From: Cristatella mucedo
Taxonomy: Eukaryota; Bryozoa; Phylactolaemata; Cristatellidae
Reading direction: 5' to 3'
Length of the DNA stretch: 64,000 nt
Assembly (NCBI GenBank): GCA_009760855.2
Contig: WPIO01000040.1
Coordinates: 3,006,001 to 3,070,000, forward strand
Shown: piece by piece, positions 17,930 through 29,520 of the stretch
How the letters are laid out: every line of letters begins with the position of its first letter
Position numbering within the stretch: position 1 is the stretch's first letter
Program-made: the position numbers and the translations under genes
Notes under the pieces: model-generated
What the model saw: the letters and a program-made list of their open reading frames with translations, nothing else
What the model was told of the DNA's origin: nothing
Databases searched by the model: none

Positions 17930-18070
17930 GGTATTATGGTTATCAGTTTGAGAGATTCCACTGCTATCTGAGTGCAATCTCAGCAATAAATGCAACAAGG
18001 ATGTTGAGTGAGTTTGACATGCTAGAAGGCTGGGAGGGTTCAGATCTTAGGTGCAGCTGGGTATCTGCGA
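17930..18070 (-). mobile_element. LINE internal fragment
   Basis: Matches the LINE copy near 2440-2560 (cagcaataaatgcaacaagg, ggctgggagggttcagat). It corresponds to the region just after the YSDD box. Confidence 0.5.
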
Positions 18071-18605
18071 AAACTGACCGTATAGGCCATATCGTGTCCA
18101 ATTGTTTCCTGTGCCACGTGTCTCCTTGTTGGCTAAATTGCTCGCCAGTTTTATGTTAAAGGGCTGTTTTTGGTGCCTTTAAACTCATTTCGGGGCCTGC
18201 AAATAGATGGCCTTTGCCAGAGGCAGATAGTCGATACCTGTGGTCCATAGCATGCAGCTGAATTTCGGTGTCTTTTGGTCGTTTGCCCTTTTGACAACCA
18301 ATCGTAACGTGTTCTTGTAATTATGCTGTTTACTTGCACTTTGTTTTTAAGGTCGCCATTTTAAGTGGCCTATCCTCAAACCAATAAACTCAGTTTATAG
18401 ACATTTTGGCATCAAGCGTCCTATAGTTTGCACTTCCTTGTACCGATAAGGATGTCAATTGTTGAAATGGAACAAATGATGCTGAAGTTAGCTACTTTAA
18501 TGCAGTGGTCAAAATATAGTCGAATAGGGGAGTGGCCATCCATAACTTTTGACTGCGAGTATATCTGTGAAGTCCAGAGGTGCTCTGGGCTTTGCCTCTT
18601 GTGTT

Positions 18606-18770
18606 AGCTGATTCAACAGCCTCATTGATATTGAGACAGAAAAGCCTTGACAGCTATTGCCACCACTTGCAGTGGGCAATACAGGATCGCCCGGACCGGA
18701 AGGAAGACTCCAACATACGACCTGATTCCTAAAGCTCGACCGTCTTGCTGCTAGACTAAGACTTGAGTGG
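18606..18770 (-). mobile_element. SINE family B
   Basis: Reverse complement shows gaggctgttgaatcagct and gggcaa core segments. The head is diverged. Confidence 0.55.
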
Positions 18771-19222
18771 TTGTTAGTTTATTAGTGTTCTTTTTTAAGG
18801 GAGTTGATTTGTGGGGTTTTTGTCGTCGGTCTTGCCTGCAGAAGTTTCAGTGTTCTTTTGTGGCATCTTAAAAAAAAGGTGAGGTTATTTCCGACCGAGT
18901 GTGGATGCCAGGCTGAGCTCGACGCTGCATCCTGAGAAGATGTCTCATAATCGAATGCCTGACATTAGCCATCGTGGGGATCGACATGGCAACGCAGTTG
19001 ACCTAGGCCAAGGCCCAGGGGCAAGCTGCAGTATCTCTCTCTCTCTGTGTCCTGCCTTTACTGCCCTGCTTTGACGACAGTTTGCATGCTTGAGCTCCCG
19101 TGTCGTCTGTGCTGTGCTGTGCTGTCGCCTCGTGATGGCCTTGCTATTGGCTGTTAATATGTTGGAATCTTAATGTATTAATGGCTGCTGTTTGTCATTT
19201 ATTTAGCTGACCAAGTCGCAGG

Positions 19223-22200
19223 ATGTCAGCCGGTAATGACAAGCTCACGCGAGTAGCCATCGTCAGCTCTGATAAGTGCAAGCCGAAGCGATGCCGGCAG
19301 GAGTGCAAGAAGTCATGCCCTGTCGTCCGAATGGGTACGAATGCCGATGCCGTGCCAAGCTCTCTCAGCCGCGTTAGCCTTGCGTGCTGCAGCAGTGAGT
19401 GTGTGCCAGTGCGGCAGCATCCCTTAGAGCTCGTGCTCTGTTGCAGGCAAGATGTGCATAGAAGTGGTGCCCACAGACAAGCTGGCATACATATCTGAAG
19501 ACCTCTGCATCGGCTGCGGTATTTGCGTTAAAGTAAGTAGCTCGACTGCTGTTGACGAGTGGTTTGCAGCTGCATAGAAGTGCCTGGTTTCGATACCGAA
19601 GACCAGAGCAGCATTTGTAGCGATTGTCCTGTAATAATAATAATTATTATTATTTTTATTGTATTATTCCTGCTGATTGTAAAAGTTCCCTAATCAGATA
19701 CATCTCTTTAAATGTGCTGCCGAAATGCAGTGCCGTGCAGTTGCCATCGGTTGCAAGAGCTCAAGCCCCCCCCCCCCGTGTGCATGCCGAATGTGCGCGG
19801 TAGCAGTAGGCCAATGGAAGTGCTGGCCGAAATTCAGACAGCCAGCCATGCATATCCGGCTAGTGCGCCTTGCATTGGCTGAGCGACGGACGGAGCTGTG
19901 CCGATCGATCGATTGCCGCCGGCGACCTCGTGTGATCTCTCGCAAAAAAACACAACGAATCTGCTGTCTTCAGAAATGCCCGTTTGAAGCGATCACTATC
20001 ATCAACCTGCCGAGCAACCTGGAGAAGGACACGACTCATCGTTACGGACCCAATACGTTCAAGCTTCACCGCTTGCCCATGCCCAGGCCGGGCGAGGTGC
20101 TTGGCCTTGTCGGAACGAACGGCATTGGAAAGTCGACGGCCCTCAAGGTTCTTGCTGGCAAGCTGAAGCCCAATCTCGGTCGCTTCGCCGTAAGTTGACC
20201 TTTTTCGCCACCCTATCGGCAGTCGAGATGAGTTGCTCCCACCCACCCACCCACCCACCCACCCACCCACCCACCCACCCAAACACCCACCCACCCACGG
20301 TCAGGTCTTGCATGCCAAGCTGGTTTGGTCCAGTGGCCCTCCCCTCCCCCTCCCTGACCAAGCTCAATGTGAATGCATTTGATGATCGAGGTCTTGGGGT
20401 CGAGTGAGCCCCGTGGCATGTGTGAAGCGCCTGAATAGAGTGCTATACAAGTGAATTATATATTTTGTGTTTATTGCAAGCCTTAGTAGACTGTACTGAA
20501 GAGCATTCTGGAATTGGAATATCAATTACATAGTGCCCACTCCTTCTCTCCATAGCACCACTGTGACATGTATGGTTTAAGGAGGCAGCACTCGCAAGGC
20601 TTGACTTGTACTTGGTGGATTGCTGCTACTCTGAAGCCATGCCTACTGAGGCTGCACATGAGCACAGCCCTTTCTTTTTGTTCCTGGCTAACCATTGGAC
20701 GATGTTTGCTGCTGGTTTCATCTTCCGTAGCCGTGCACTTGCAATCCACGGCTGATCTCATTCTGATGTCCCTATCGGTGCACTTGTATTATATGTAATC
20801 ATAGGTTAGTAGCATAGTAGCAGTACATGTAAATTTTGTGTGTTGTGTGTCAATCCGATACTGAGAATGCCTGTGTAGCCTGATGCACTTCTATTTGGGT
20901 CTCGTCACTCGCTTTGCTCTGCCATCTTACCAGATACATCCGGTTCTTGAAGTGAAAGCAAACGATTTGATTACCACTATTTCAGGAGCCACCAGATTGG
21001 ACTGAGATCTTGGCATATTTCCGTGGTTCTGAACTGCAAAACTACTTTACGCGCATACTTGAAGACAATCTGAAAGCCATAATTAAGCCCCAGTATGTGG
21101 ATCAGATCCCAAAGGCTGTGAAGGTATGTAGACAAAATTGTTGTGCTGTGTTGGATTCAGTTAGTGAAGTTGACTAAGCATGCATGCAGCTACTGCAAAA
21201 CCTTAGACCTGCAAAGGATTAGCAACAAGTTGCAGCATTAATAAATTTGAGCCCAGCTCAAATGCCACCGGAAGGGGACAAGCCGTGTCAGATGGCAATA
21301 TCATGGGCAATAGTAATATAGTAATGTTTTAACCGACCGCCATGTCAGCACGCTTACCAGGCGTGCTCTACTGTAGTTCTAATGTAGCATGTTTACTACC
21401 ATCTTTGACTGCCCAAAACTGCTGCTGAGTACAGATGGCACAGTAAGACAGGCTCAAAAAAAATGACAATTCCTATTTCGGTCGTACTTGTTTGAAGCTC
21501 AACACCGGGGACAGAAGATTTTTCGAGAGCTAGCTTGCTAGCTAGCTAAAAGGCTAGATAGCTTGCTAATCTTGCTGATGTTTTCTGGTAACTGTACGCC
21601 TGCCACCACCCTGAGCTGCTTGCACGGCCACAGAAGTACTTTGTTGACCACAGCGAGCAGCACACACTGCCGAGGTTCGATGCCGATTAATTAAATAGCC
21701 TCGTACGTATCTCTACTAATCAAAGCGAGAAAGTCCATCCTTCCGGCTGTCACACGCCAAGATGGCGCACTTCCTGCAGGCGGCAAGGTGGCCCGGCGTT
21801 GCTTTACCGTGACGGGACTACTGTGACTCAGAGAACCCCGAGTCCTCAGGTAGTGAGCTGCTCGTTGCGGCAGAAGAGCCTTTGCGTCGGGCCTTCACCG
21901 CCACCCCCTTGCAGAGGGGGCAATGTCGAGGAGATCGCCCCCTCTGCAGAACTTCCAACTCTCGATCTGTGTCTTGTAGAGCGAGCACCCCTACCCGTGC
22001 GGGCTAAGACCGGAAGCAACTGGAAGCAGCTTTAGAAGCACGTTTTGACTTGCATCTCGAAAGTTCTCTTCTTAGAGCTCTCGCGTCTAAACTTTGTCGG
22101 CCTGCTGCGCTTTGGTTAGGCATTATCGCGATGGCTGCGTTGCCCGGCTGTGTCGAGCGGCCCGAGCACTTTCGCTTTGTTCCGTTTTCAAGGGCTCCGT

Positions 22201-25200
22201 GCAGCAGCTCCTCGACAAGAAGAATGAGATGGACAACATCACCAAAGTGTGCGCCGTCCTCGGTGAGCTCTCGACTCCTCTCTGCTCGACCGGCTGCGAG
22301 AATGAACGAACGAGTGAACGAAAGCTGAGAAATGGCCGCCGCAGCGACACGAGCCACGCTCCCGTGCCAGCTTTACTCGCCATTCAATTGCATTTCCCTT
22401 TGCAGCAAATGTAAAGCGCCTAGAGAGAGAGATTAAGTTATCTGAGGGCGCTTTATCAAGTTTATTATTATTATAGCTTTGCCTCATCCCCGCGTGCGCG
22501 CGCGATACCCGCTGCCGAGGCTCGCCTCTGCCTGCTCGCGCGCGGCGCGTCGGCCTTTGCCCGGGCGACACGAGCTTCGCTCGCCTTCGTTCGAGAGCAG
22601 ATCTCAACAACGTGCGCGACCGCAACATTGAGGATCTGTCCGGCGGAGAGCTCCAGCGGTTCGCCATCGCCATGGTGTGCATCCAGAATGCTGACATGTA
22701 CAGACGCAGTCGCGTGCACCTGCTGCCGAAGCCTCTCCGAGCGCGCTTTTCCGCCTCTCTCCGCGGCCTGCTGCAGTTGCTGCTGCTCTCCCTTGATCAG
22801 CCCGCCCAGCTGCCGTCAGTGGCGACGTAACTGCCGATCCGGCTGATCTTTATCGTCTTCTGGCGTTGTCACGAGCACGCTCTCTCTCGTCCTCGTTTTC
22901 GCGGAGCAGCTTCATGTTCGACGAGCCATCCAGCTATCTGGACGTCAAGCAGAGGCTGAATGCCGCCCGCGCGATCCGCGAGCTCACGTCGTCGGACCGC
23001 TACATAATCGTCGTGGAGCACGACCTCGCCGTGCTCGACTACTTGTCGGACTACATCTGCTGTCTGTACGGCGTGCCCGGCGCCTACGGAGTCGTCACGA
23101 TGCCCTTCAGCGTGCGCGAAGGTCGGTCCCTCGCCTCTTCTGCGCTCTCTCGGCCATACTGCTCGGCTTCGAAAGCTCGAGCGCGAGTTTTGTTGCGGGC
23201 CGCGCGCGCGGTGCTGCGAGAGCGGCCGAGTAATTCGAGCCCCGGCCTCGAAATGCGGGCTCATCGTCACTCTGCCTGTGGCCACATTGCGTTCACGAGT
23301 GGGCGAGAGAGCCGCCATTTCGTGCCGCACCTCGTTTGATTGCGATCGCGTCATTGGATGAAGCTTGATGTGCCCACTTGGTTGCCCGCTCCAAGCTTTC
23401 CCGAGGCTCTGGCGAGGGACTGCTCTGTGCATGTGCCTTTCACTTGCCCATTGAAAAGTAGGAGACGCCTATCCATGTTCGCTGCTTACTCGGCAAGGAC
23501 GGTCCGTGTGCTGCAGATAAGCTGTAGACAGAGCAGACCAGTGGGGGCAGGGATCGCGTGGTATTAAGAAGCCGACTTTGCTAGATGCTAAATAACCTTT
23601 CGTGTTGGTCATTGGCAAAGCTCATTTCGCAGTGGTCGGATTGAGCTGCATTGCCCAACCCGATAGTACTATTTGACTCGCAGTGGAAAAGAGCTAGTGC
23701 CGGCCCCGCCCGACTAGATGCACCTCTCGAGCTGCAGGCTGTTGGAGCAAGTAGCATTAGCTTTTCCTGCATTCGATAGATAATTCGGCTGTATGTCTGC
23801 AACATCCACGATAAGAGACTGCTTGGATCTATCAGCGGCACAAAAGCACCTGGTTTGTGTCCCTTAGCAAAAACCTGGTTTTACGGCCTCGTTAAGGCAG
23901 CATCATTGATGATGCGTGTTTCAATGGCTGTCTTACTATTCACTCTTTCGTTCTTTGGCTTTGACAGTTGAAACTGGTTGCTTCTGGTGCATTTGAGCAC
24001 ACCCGTGACTCTCAGCTTCCTTATTTAATATGCAGCCCTATGCTTTGATGCTTGTAAGTGTTTGAAATGGTTCGTTGGGCATTGATGAACTATGCAAGTC
24101 CCGAGTTTCTTCTTGTAGCCGTGATCGATTCTAGCAGCATTTGCTTTGCTGCTAGAGCTGCTGCTTAGCTGAATCCGCAATTTCCCACCTGCAGCTTTGC
24201 TTGAGCCATTTGCAAGTCTTCGATGATGCTGTAATCGCCAGCTGCTCACTTTTTCTTCGTAGGCATCAACATATTCCTGGACGGTTTTGTGCCTACTGAA
24301 AACCTGCGGTTCAGGGAGTCTGCTCTTGTATTTAAGGTTGCAGACAATGCTGCCGAGGAAGACATCAAGCGGCTGTGCCACTACAGCTATCCTGATATGG
24401 GCAAAAAGTTGGGTAAGCTGGCGATTGCAGTTAGCTTCAGCTGTTGCCGGAGCGGCCGTCGGGTGCTTTTCTGTCATTCGTGCACTTTTCGTCCGACTTT
24501 TTCTTTCGTCCGACTTTGGTGGTGGTGGTGACCGTCCTACTCGCTATTTTTTGCGTGTAAATTGCCTAAGCTGTGCAGAAAGCAAGCGCTGCTTGCAAGA
24601 GGTAAGTAGTAGATCTTTCCCAGTTCATCGTAGTTAACTCCAGGCAGCTCCAACTTGTGAACTGGCGTCGTGAGTAGTGCCGATCAGAGGCTAGCGAAGA
24701 AAGGCACTAGGCCACCACAGCTGGTGATGAATATGGCTGAAAGGCTAGTTTGAAAACAATCCCAGAGGTTTGACCCTAAAATGTCTCTCGTTCTGGCCGA
24801 GGGAGCTTCGGTGGCTTCCGGTTGATCGACCGATACAGAGCTCGCTTGCGAAATTCTAGCGCAACGACATCTGCTCTCCTTTCTGCCGACTGTGGCGCAT
24901 CCTTTCCAGCCATCCTGAGCGGTTAGGTCCATGCTACCTCAACTGCCCTCCCGACTCCGCTAGGCTTCTCTCTTTCTCATTGTTGTGTGAGATGGAGGCT
25001 TTGATTTCGAAAGCTCTTCTGCGACACCCGCTTAGCCTTTGTGGCTTTGTTAAGCTACAGGCAGAGATATGTTTAATTGCATTTTTTACACGTGATCCAC
25101 GATGTTTACTTTGGCTTGCTAGCTGCTGCATGAAAGCATTGCTTAGCGATTTCCTCTTCTTTTTACGTTAACTCTTAGTGCCAGTCAACACCTATGCAGA

Positions 25201-28200
25201 GGCAGCAAAATGCTGCTTTTCGGCCGAGTTGCTTGCTCGCTCACTCACTCTTCACGTCCAAGGTCGTGGCTTGAGTCGGGCATCGGGCAATCCTTTCTTT
25301 TCATGCTGCACGCGATACAGGCGTTAGCCGACGCGGCTCTCCTGCCACTAAAATAAGCGAGTCCGTTGGAGCCGCCGACCTGTTGTTTAGACTTGCGGAT
25401 CCGTGGAGCTCTTGTTTTTTTTTTTATTCGAGCACTTTAAGCAGCAAAGGCGTAAGTTTATCGACGCGTGATCTTCTACTGCGTAGGTGACTTCGAGCTG
25501 GCAGTGAAAGGAGGCGGTTTCACTGACTCTGAGATAATCGTCATGCTCGGCGAGAACGGTACCGGAAAGACGACTTTCATTCGCATGCTGGCTGGTCGCC
25601 TCGCACCAGATGGAGGAGGTGAGAGAGAGAGAGAGAGAGAGAGGCTTCAGCTCGAGCTCGAGACTCGAGCTCGAGACTTGAGCTCGAGTCCTCAACTGCA
25701 ACGTCACTTACTCTGCACGTTTGCTCCACCTCTTGTAGGCGAGGTGCCGGTTCTTAACGTCAGCTACAAGCCACAGAAAATCAGCCCGAAGTCGGAGGGC
25801 ACTGTTCGTCAGATGTTGCACTCCAAAATTCGTGATGCGTACCTTCATCCCCAGTTCATATCGGACGTCATAAAACCTTTGGAAATTGAGAAGCTATTCG
25901 ATCAGGAGGTACAACCTGCTTGAGCGTATGCATGTCTTGCCCAAAAAGCTGTGCCTGCACAACATGCTCAGTAAAGTTTAATGTCGTCGCCTCAGTGCAC
26001 CGAGGTGCATAGGGCGAGAGCTCTGCATCAGTGCTGTGGGCACCCTACTTTATGTTGCCGATTCTGCCCTTAGGTCGGTGGCATCTCTCATCCAACTCCT
26101 TGGCTTCACACAGTCAGTGATTGTGATTGGCCACTGGGTTCTGCCGCCTCCACTTTCTGGAATTGTAAAAAAATTAATTCAATCGTACGGTGCCCAATCA
26201 TAAAAAAATGTAATTCATTCGTCGGTGCCCTAATAGGACTAAATCTCTATCCGGGCTCTTCGCGTGTGCCACAGGACTCGAACCGTGATCGACAATGGCC
26301 TTGACCTCTGTCGTTTAAGCACCTTAACGCCTGTGCTCGGTGCCTTCAGCTCTTGGAACCGCTTCCGCTTTGTGAATGAGTTCAAAAGTGAGGTGCAATT
26401 CAATTTCCTTTGCACACTAGGTAAGGCGGCTGCTCTTTACGCCCTCGTGGTTTCGAATCTTTCGGTGAGCGGCGATCCTTTATCGCCGCTGCACGCAGTT
26501 GTTCTCTCAGCCTCTTTTGCTGCTTTGCAACAAGAGGCTGAGTTAAATCAGCTAAAGGCATTGAGGTGCTTGCAGTTGGATCAGAATAGAACTTGAGACT
26601 TCCGTCTGCACAATTCCTTCAGAGTTCGCCTCCTTCTTCGGTCTTGGCTCAGGGTTGAGGTGCTCGCTTGCTCTCCAAAGACTCGGATGGTAGAGTCGAG
26701 CCTCTGCAGCGGGCGATGTTTTATATTGCTCACTGCAAGCGCCGGTGATAGCCGTGAAGTCGTCGTCTGCTGTCGTTGTGTCCTGGCTGTACGAATTTGT
26801 TGCTCGGCTCGCAAGCAAGCAGTGCGACGGTCTCCTGGCACGCGAGCCATTCCTTTGCAGCTGGCCGGGTGCTGCCTTCCGGTCTCGCTCGACGCCTTTG
26901 CACGTGCGCGCACGGTGCGAAATCGCGCTGCCGCGTTTAGGTGCAAGTCCTGTCCGGTGGTGAGCTGCAGAGAGTGGCGCTGACGCTGTGCCTCGGCAAG
27001 CCGGCCGACGTTTACCTCATTGACGAGCCGTCGGCTTACTTGGACTCGGAGCAGCGTCTGCACGCCGCTCGTGTCATACGCCGGTCAGTCGCGGCTCTCC
27101 GCTCGCAGCTCGAGAGAGCCAAGCCTCCGACGAACGCCTTCTGCCGAAGCAGCGCGTCTCATTTGCCTCGCAGCGAATGAGCCCGGTGCGAGCGAGCGAA
27201 AGTGGCAGAGTGCTGTGCAGTGCTGATGCGTGCCCTGTTCTAGCGATGGCCGTGTGGCTGGCACTGGCTGTTGGCTTGCTGCACCAGTAACATATGTAGT
27301 AGTTGTTATTATCGTGCATTTGTGTGGCACCCTGAGAGAGCTAGATCTCCTTCTAGCCACTTCGAATAGGCTTGAAAGGTAGTGTTCAATTGGCTAGTGA
27401 TAGCATGTGCAGTTGACATAGTGATAGCATGTCAGCGCATAAGCACGCAAGTCGTTTAGCTCCGCCTCGAACCATCGTCAAGTCGTTTTTGGAGACCGCG
27501 CGTTTAGTTCGTATGCTCCCAGAGCTTGGAACTGACTCCACACTGACGTGCCGACAGACATTTTGCGTCGACGGAGCCAGTGCTGTATGGAGTAGGTGGG
27601 CTTATAGCTTCTTTTCAACTGTCAAATCAGGTGATGTCACGATGTCAGTCGGTACTTATTTCCAGGAATCTCGGGCTTACGAGTGGAAGGCATTGTCTAC
27701 CTAAGATTTGATACTAAATGTTGGCTATTAAAGGCACAGCTAACTCAAAAACTGAGTCGGAAGACTGGGTGGTACACGGCGTAGCTTGGTCAAGTATTTT
27801 TTTATATCGGAGCAAGAGAATGAAGCGACCGAAAAATGAGTGGCAGAACATGGAAGTGCATGTGCTGCTTTATTGGTAGGCTGCACCAGTAATTAAAGGG
27901 CAACCAAAGGCTGTCTACTCAAAGATGGCAGCGAGTTCACGCTGCCAGTGGCTGTGAATCGCTCAGCTTTTTTTTTGCCAGAGACTCGATTGATACTCGG
28001 GCTGCTGCCGTTGACGATTGCATTGGTCTCAGTCGTAGCAATCGAGGCCCGTGCATAGGAAATCCAGGGATACTAAGCAGGAGAATTCTCTCGTGCTCGT
28101 GGTGCAGGAGAATTCTCTGCATAGCATGTGCCAGGCATGACCAGCTTGCAGTGCTGCTGAATTGGTGGCTGTTAGGATGCATATGATAGGATATGGTGAC

Positions 28201-28977
28201 ATGCAGTGGTGAATACGGTATGGTGACATGTACGGTCAGGCTCGGATTTGTGTTTCAAAGTACTTTGGTTGTTTTGTTTTGATCACTCTTTTTTTCTGTG
28301 TATGTCATGGTAAAGCAGGGAGTCAGAGGTTGCACTATTTCGTTTCAGATTCATCCTGCACGCTAAGAAAACTGCCTTCATCGTGGAGCATGACTTTATA
28401 ATGGCCACCTATCTGTCTGACCGAGTCATCGTGTTCGAAGGCGAGCCGTCGAGGAAAGCTCTCGCAAACTCGTACGTTCCTGTGTGTCCTGCTGCTTACT
28501 GTTGCGGTTGCGTCTTTGCTGGTCGACCTCCATTTGGCAAACCGTCGCACAACTGGTTCGCCGAGCATTAGACTGTTTGCCTTGACGTATCTGTTTTCTT
28601 TTTGCCGACCAATTACAGCTGCCGTTTGATTCTTGTCATCGCACAGGCCACAGAACCTTCTCAACGGTATGAATAAATTCTTGGAGTCGTTGGACATCAC
28701 ATTCCGAAGGGATCCCAACAACTTCAGGCCCAGGATAAACAAGTATTGCTCGGTGAAGGTAGGTGCACGCTGCTTGCATTTTCGTTCACGACCGTCGTCT
28801 GGCGAATGGTATGCCTTCGCCAACGTTACTTGCACTGGGTAGTCGCCTGTATTTATGCTCGTTGATTTGGCCGCGATCGGCCTTTGTTTGCTCCGGCTGC
28901 TCCTCTGCGCGTGCTGCTCCTTTTTTCAGGATGTGGAGCAGAAAAAGAGTGGCAATTACTTCTTCCTGGAAGACTAA
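19223..28977 (+). CDS. ABCE1: ABCE1/RLI1, iron-sulfur ABC ATPase of ribosome recycling, complete, 14 coding exons
   Basis: Exons: 19223-19334, 19447-19532, 19974-20189, 20986-21123, 22193-22262, 22601-22697, 22910-23121, 24263-24412, 25487-25618, 25739-25908, 26941-27083, 28349-28471, 28647-28758, 28930-28977 (TAA). Every intron is GT-AG and in phase. The product is 602 aa (human 599). Two 4Fe-4S clusters are supported by Cys19/24/28/32 and Cys58/61/64/68. First ATPase: Walker [10 protein letters not shown] 113-121, signature LSGGELQ 220-226, Walker B FMFDEP 241-246, switch His277. Second ATPase: Walker [10 protein letters not shown] 382-390, LSGGELQ 465-471, VYLIDEP 485-491, His523. The C-terminus GNYFFLED is typical. 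Known role: splits 80S and post-termination ribosomes with eRF1/Pelota and aids initiation, in the cytosol. An AG just before the ATG (19220-19221) and another at 19205-19206 suggest an upstream noncoding exon. No clear AATAAA was seen close downstream. Confidence 0.98.
20238..20297. repeat. (CCCA)n microsatellite in ABCE1 intron 3
   Basis: About 15 CCCA units with one aacacc interruption. It begins about 50 bases after the exon 3 donor. Confidence 0.95.
20380..20465 (+). mobile_element. SINE family A fragment in ABCE1 intron 3
   Basis: Starts in the tRNA-like part (gaggtcttggggtcgagtga) and continues through gaagcgcctgaatagagtgc to the tail. The first half is missing. Confidence 0.5.
21124..22192 (+). 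other. ABCE1 intron 4
   Basis: 1,069 bases. A short self-complementary gctagctagct cluster is near 21530. No recognised repeat family and no additional exon. Confidence 0.6.
22375..22475 (+). mobile_element. LINE 3' tail in ABCE1 intron 5
   Basis: A short copy (gcaaatgtaaagcgcctaga, then gagggcgctttatcaag and ATT units) makes up nearly a third of this 338-base intron. Confidence 0.75.
23122..25486 (+). other. ABCE1 introns 7 and 8 with exon 8 between them
   Basis: Intron 7 (23122-24262) and intron 8 (24413-25486) are about 1.1 kb each and hold no recognised repeat or extra exon. The first 200 bases of intron 7 are GC-rich. Confidence 0.5.
25619..25738 (+). other. ABCE1 intron 9: 120 bases, starts inside (GA)n
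   Basis: The donor GTGAGAGAG is the first part of a GA run of about 12 units. It is followed by self-complementary CTCGAG clusters before the acceptor at 25738. The shortest well-supported intron of the gene after intron 1. Confidence 0.8.
26190..26335 (-). mobile_element. SINE family A in ABCE1 intron 10
   Basis: Tail (ttcattcgtcggtgcccta), then gggctcttcgcgtgtgccac and B-box region aggactcgaacc on the plus strand, i.e. a minus-oriented copy. Confidence 0.55.
26421..26560 (+). mobile_element. SINE family B in ABCE1 intron 10
   Basis: Head ggtaaggcggctgctcttta, B-box-like gtttcgaatc, core gcgatcctttatcgccgctg and tail caagaggctgagttaaatc. A second fragment lies at 26690-26770. Confidence 0.65.
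26690..26770 (+). mobile_element. SINE family B core fragment in ABCE1 intron 10
   Basis: gcgggcgatgttttatattg, then ctgcaagcgccggtgatagc: the core of the family without the ends. Confidence 0.45.
27300..27560 (-). mobile_element. LINE 3' end in ABCE1 intron 11
   Basis: Tail gtgtggcaccctgagagagc and, further in, ggagaccgcgcgtttagttc next to cgtatgctcccagagcttgg. These match the LINE's conserved [11 protein letters not shown]-coding block on the minus strand. Confidence 0.6.
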
Positions 28978-29280
28978 TAAGTCAGGATGAGGCAGGCACT
29001 GCAGCTACAACGGACTGGACATGGCTCGTGCACCACTGTTGCTTCGGGTCTCGGTGCGTCAGGCACATCCGTCCGTGCTGCGGGTCCGATGTGCTTGCGC
29101 TGTCCAACTTGTATTGACATTGAGCTGTTCTGAATGCAGACCGGGACCAGAGATCAAATACATCAAGCAAGAGGACAGCGAGTTTACTTTCGTGTCATCG
29201 AGGTGCTGTTGGGATGGGCTGTGCGAAAGTTCCTTTCCTGGCGATTTCTTGTTGGGGATCGCGACGATCGACGATCGACG

Positions 29281-29520
29281 ATCGATGATCGTCGATCGTG
29301 CTGTGCATCGTGTGCTCCTGTCTCGATCGTTTTACACAGTCGCACTGCTGCTAGGAGAGGATCGACGATCGTCGATCGTGCTGTGCATCGTGTGCTCCTG
29401 TCTCGATCGTTTTACACAGTCGCACTGCTGCTAGGAGAGGATCGACGATCGTCGATCGTGCTGTGCATCGTGTGCTCCTGTCTCGATCGTTTTACACAGT
29501 CGCACTGCTGCTAGGAGAGG
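29281..29520. repeat. 80-bp unit in three tandem copies with an internal palindrome
   Basis: Copies 29281-29360, 29361-29440 and 29441-29520. The second and third are identical by eye and the first differs at its start. Each junction holds the 18-base perfect palindrome gatcgacgatcgtcgatc (e.g. 29360-29377). Confidence 0.95.

Larger units (their letters stand above)
13871..19222. other. Intergenic region between the minisatellite element and ABCE1
   Basis: Holds the GC-rich candidate promoter (14760-15060), a LINE tail (15905-16110), a (GT)n run, LINE pieces (16640-17180 and 17930-18070) and SINEs (17230 and 18606). A possible ABCE1 noncoding first exon could lie here. No protein-coding exon could be supported. 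Confidence 0.5.

Noticed and set aside
29134-29514. 126-codon frame after ABCE1
   Set aside because: It runs through the 80-bp triplicate, whose unit lacks stops in these frames. The upstream part has no recognisable domain.
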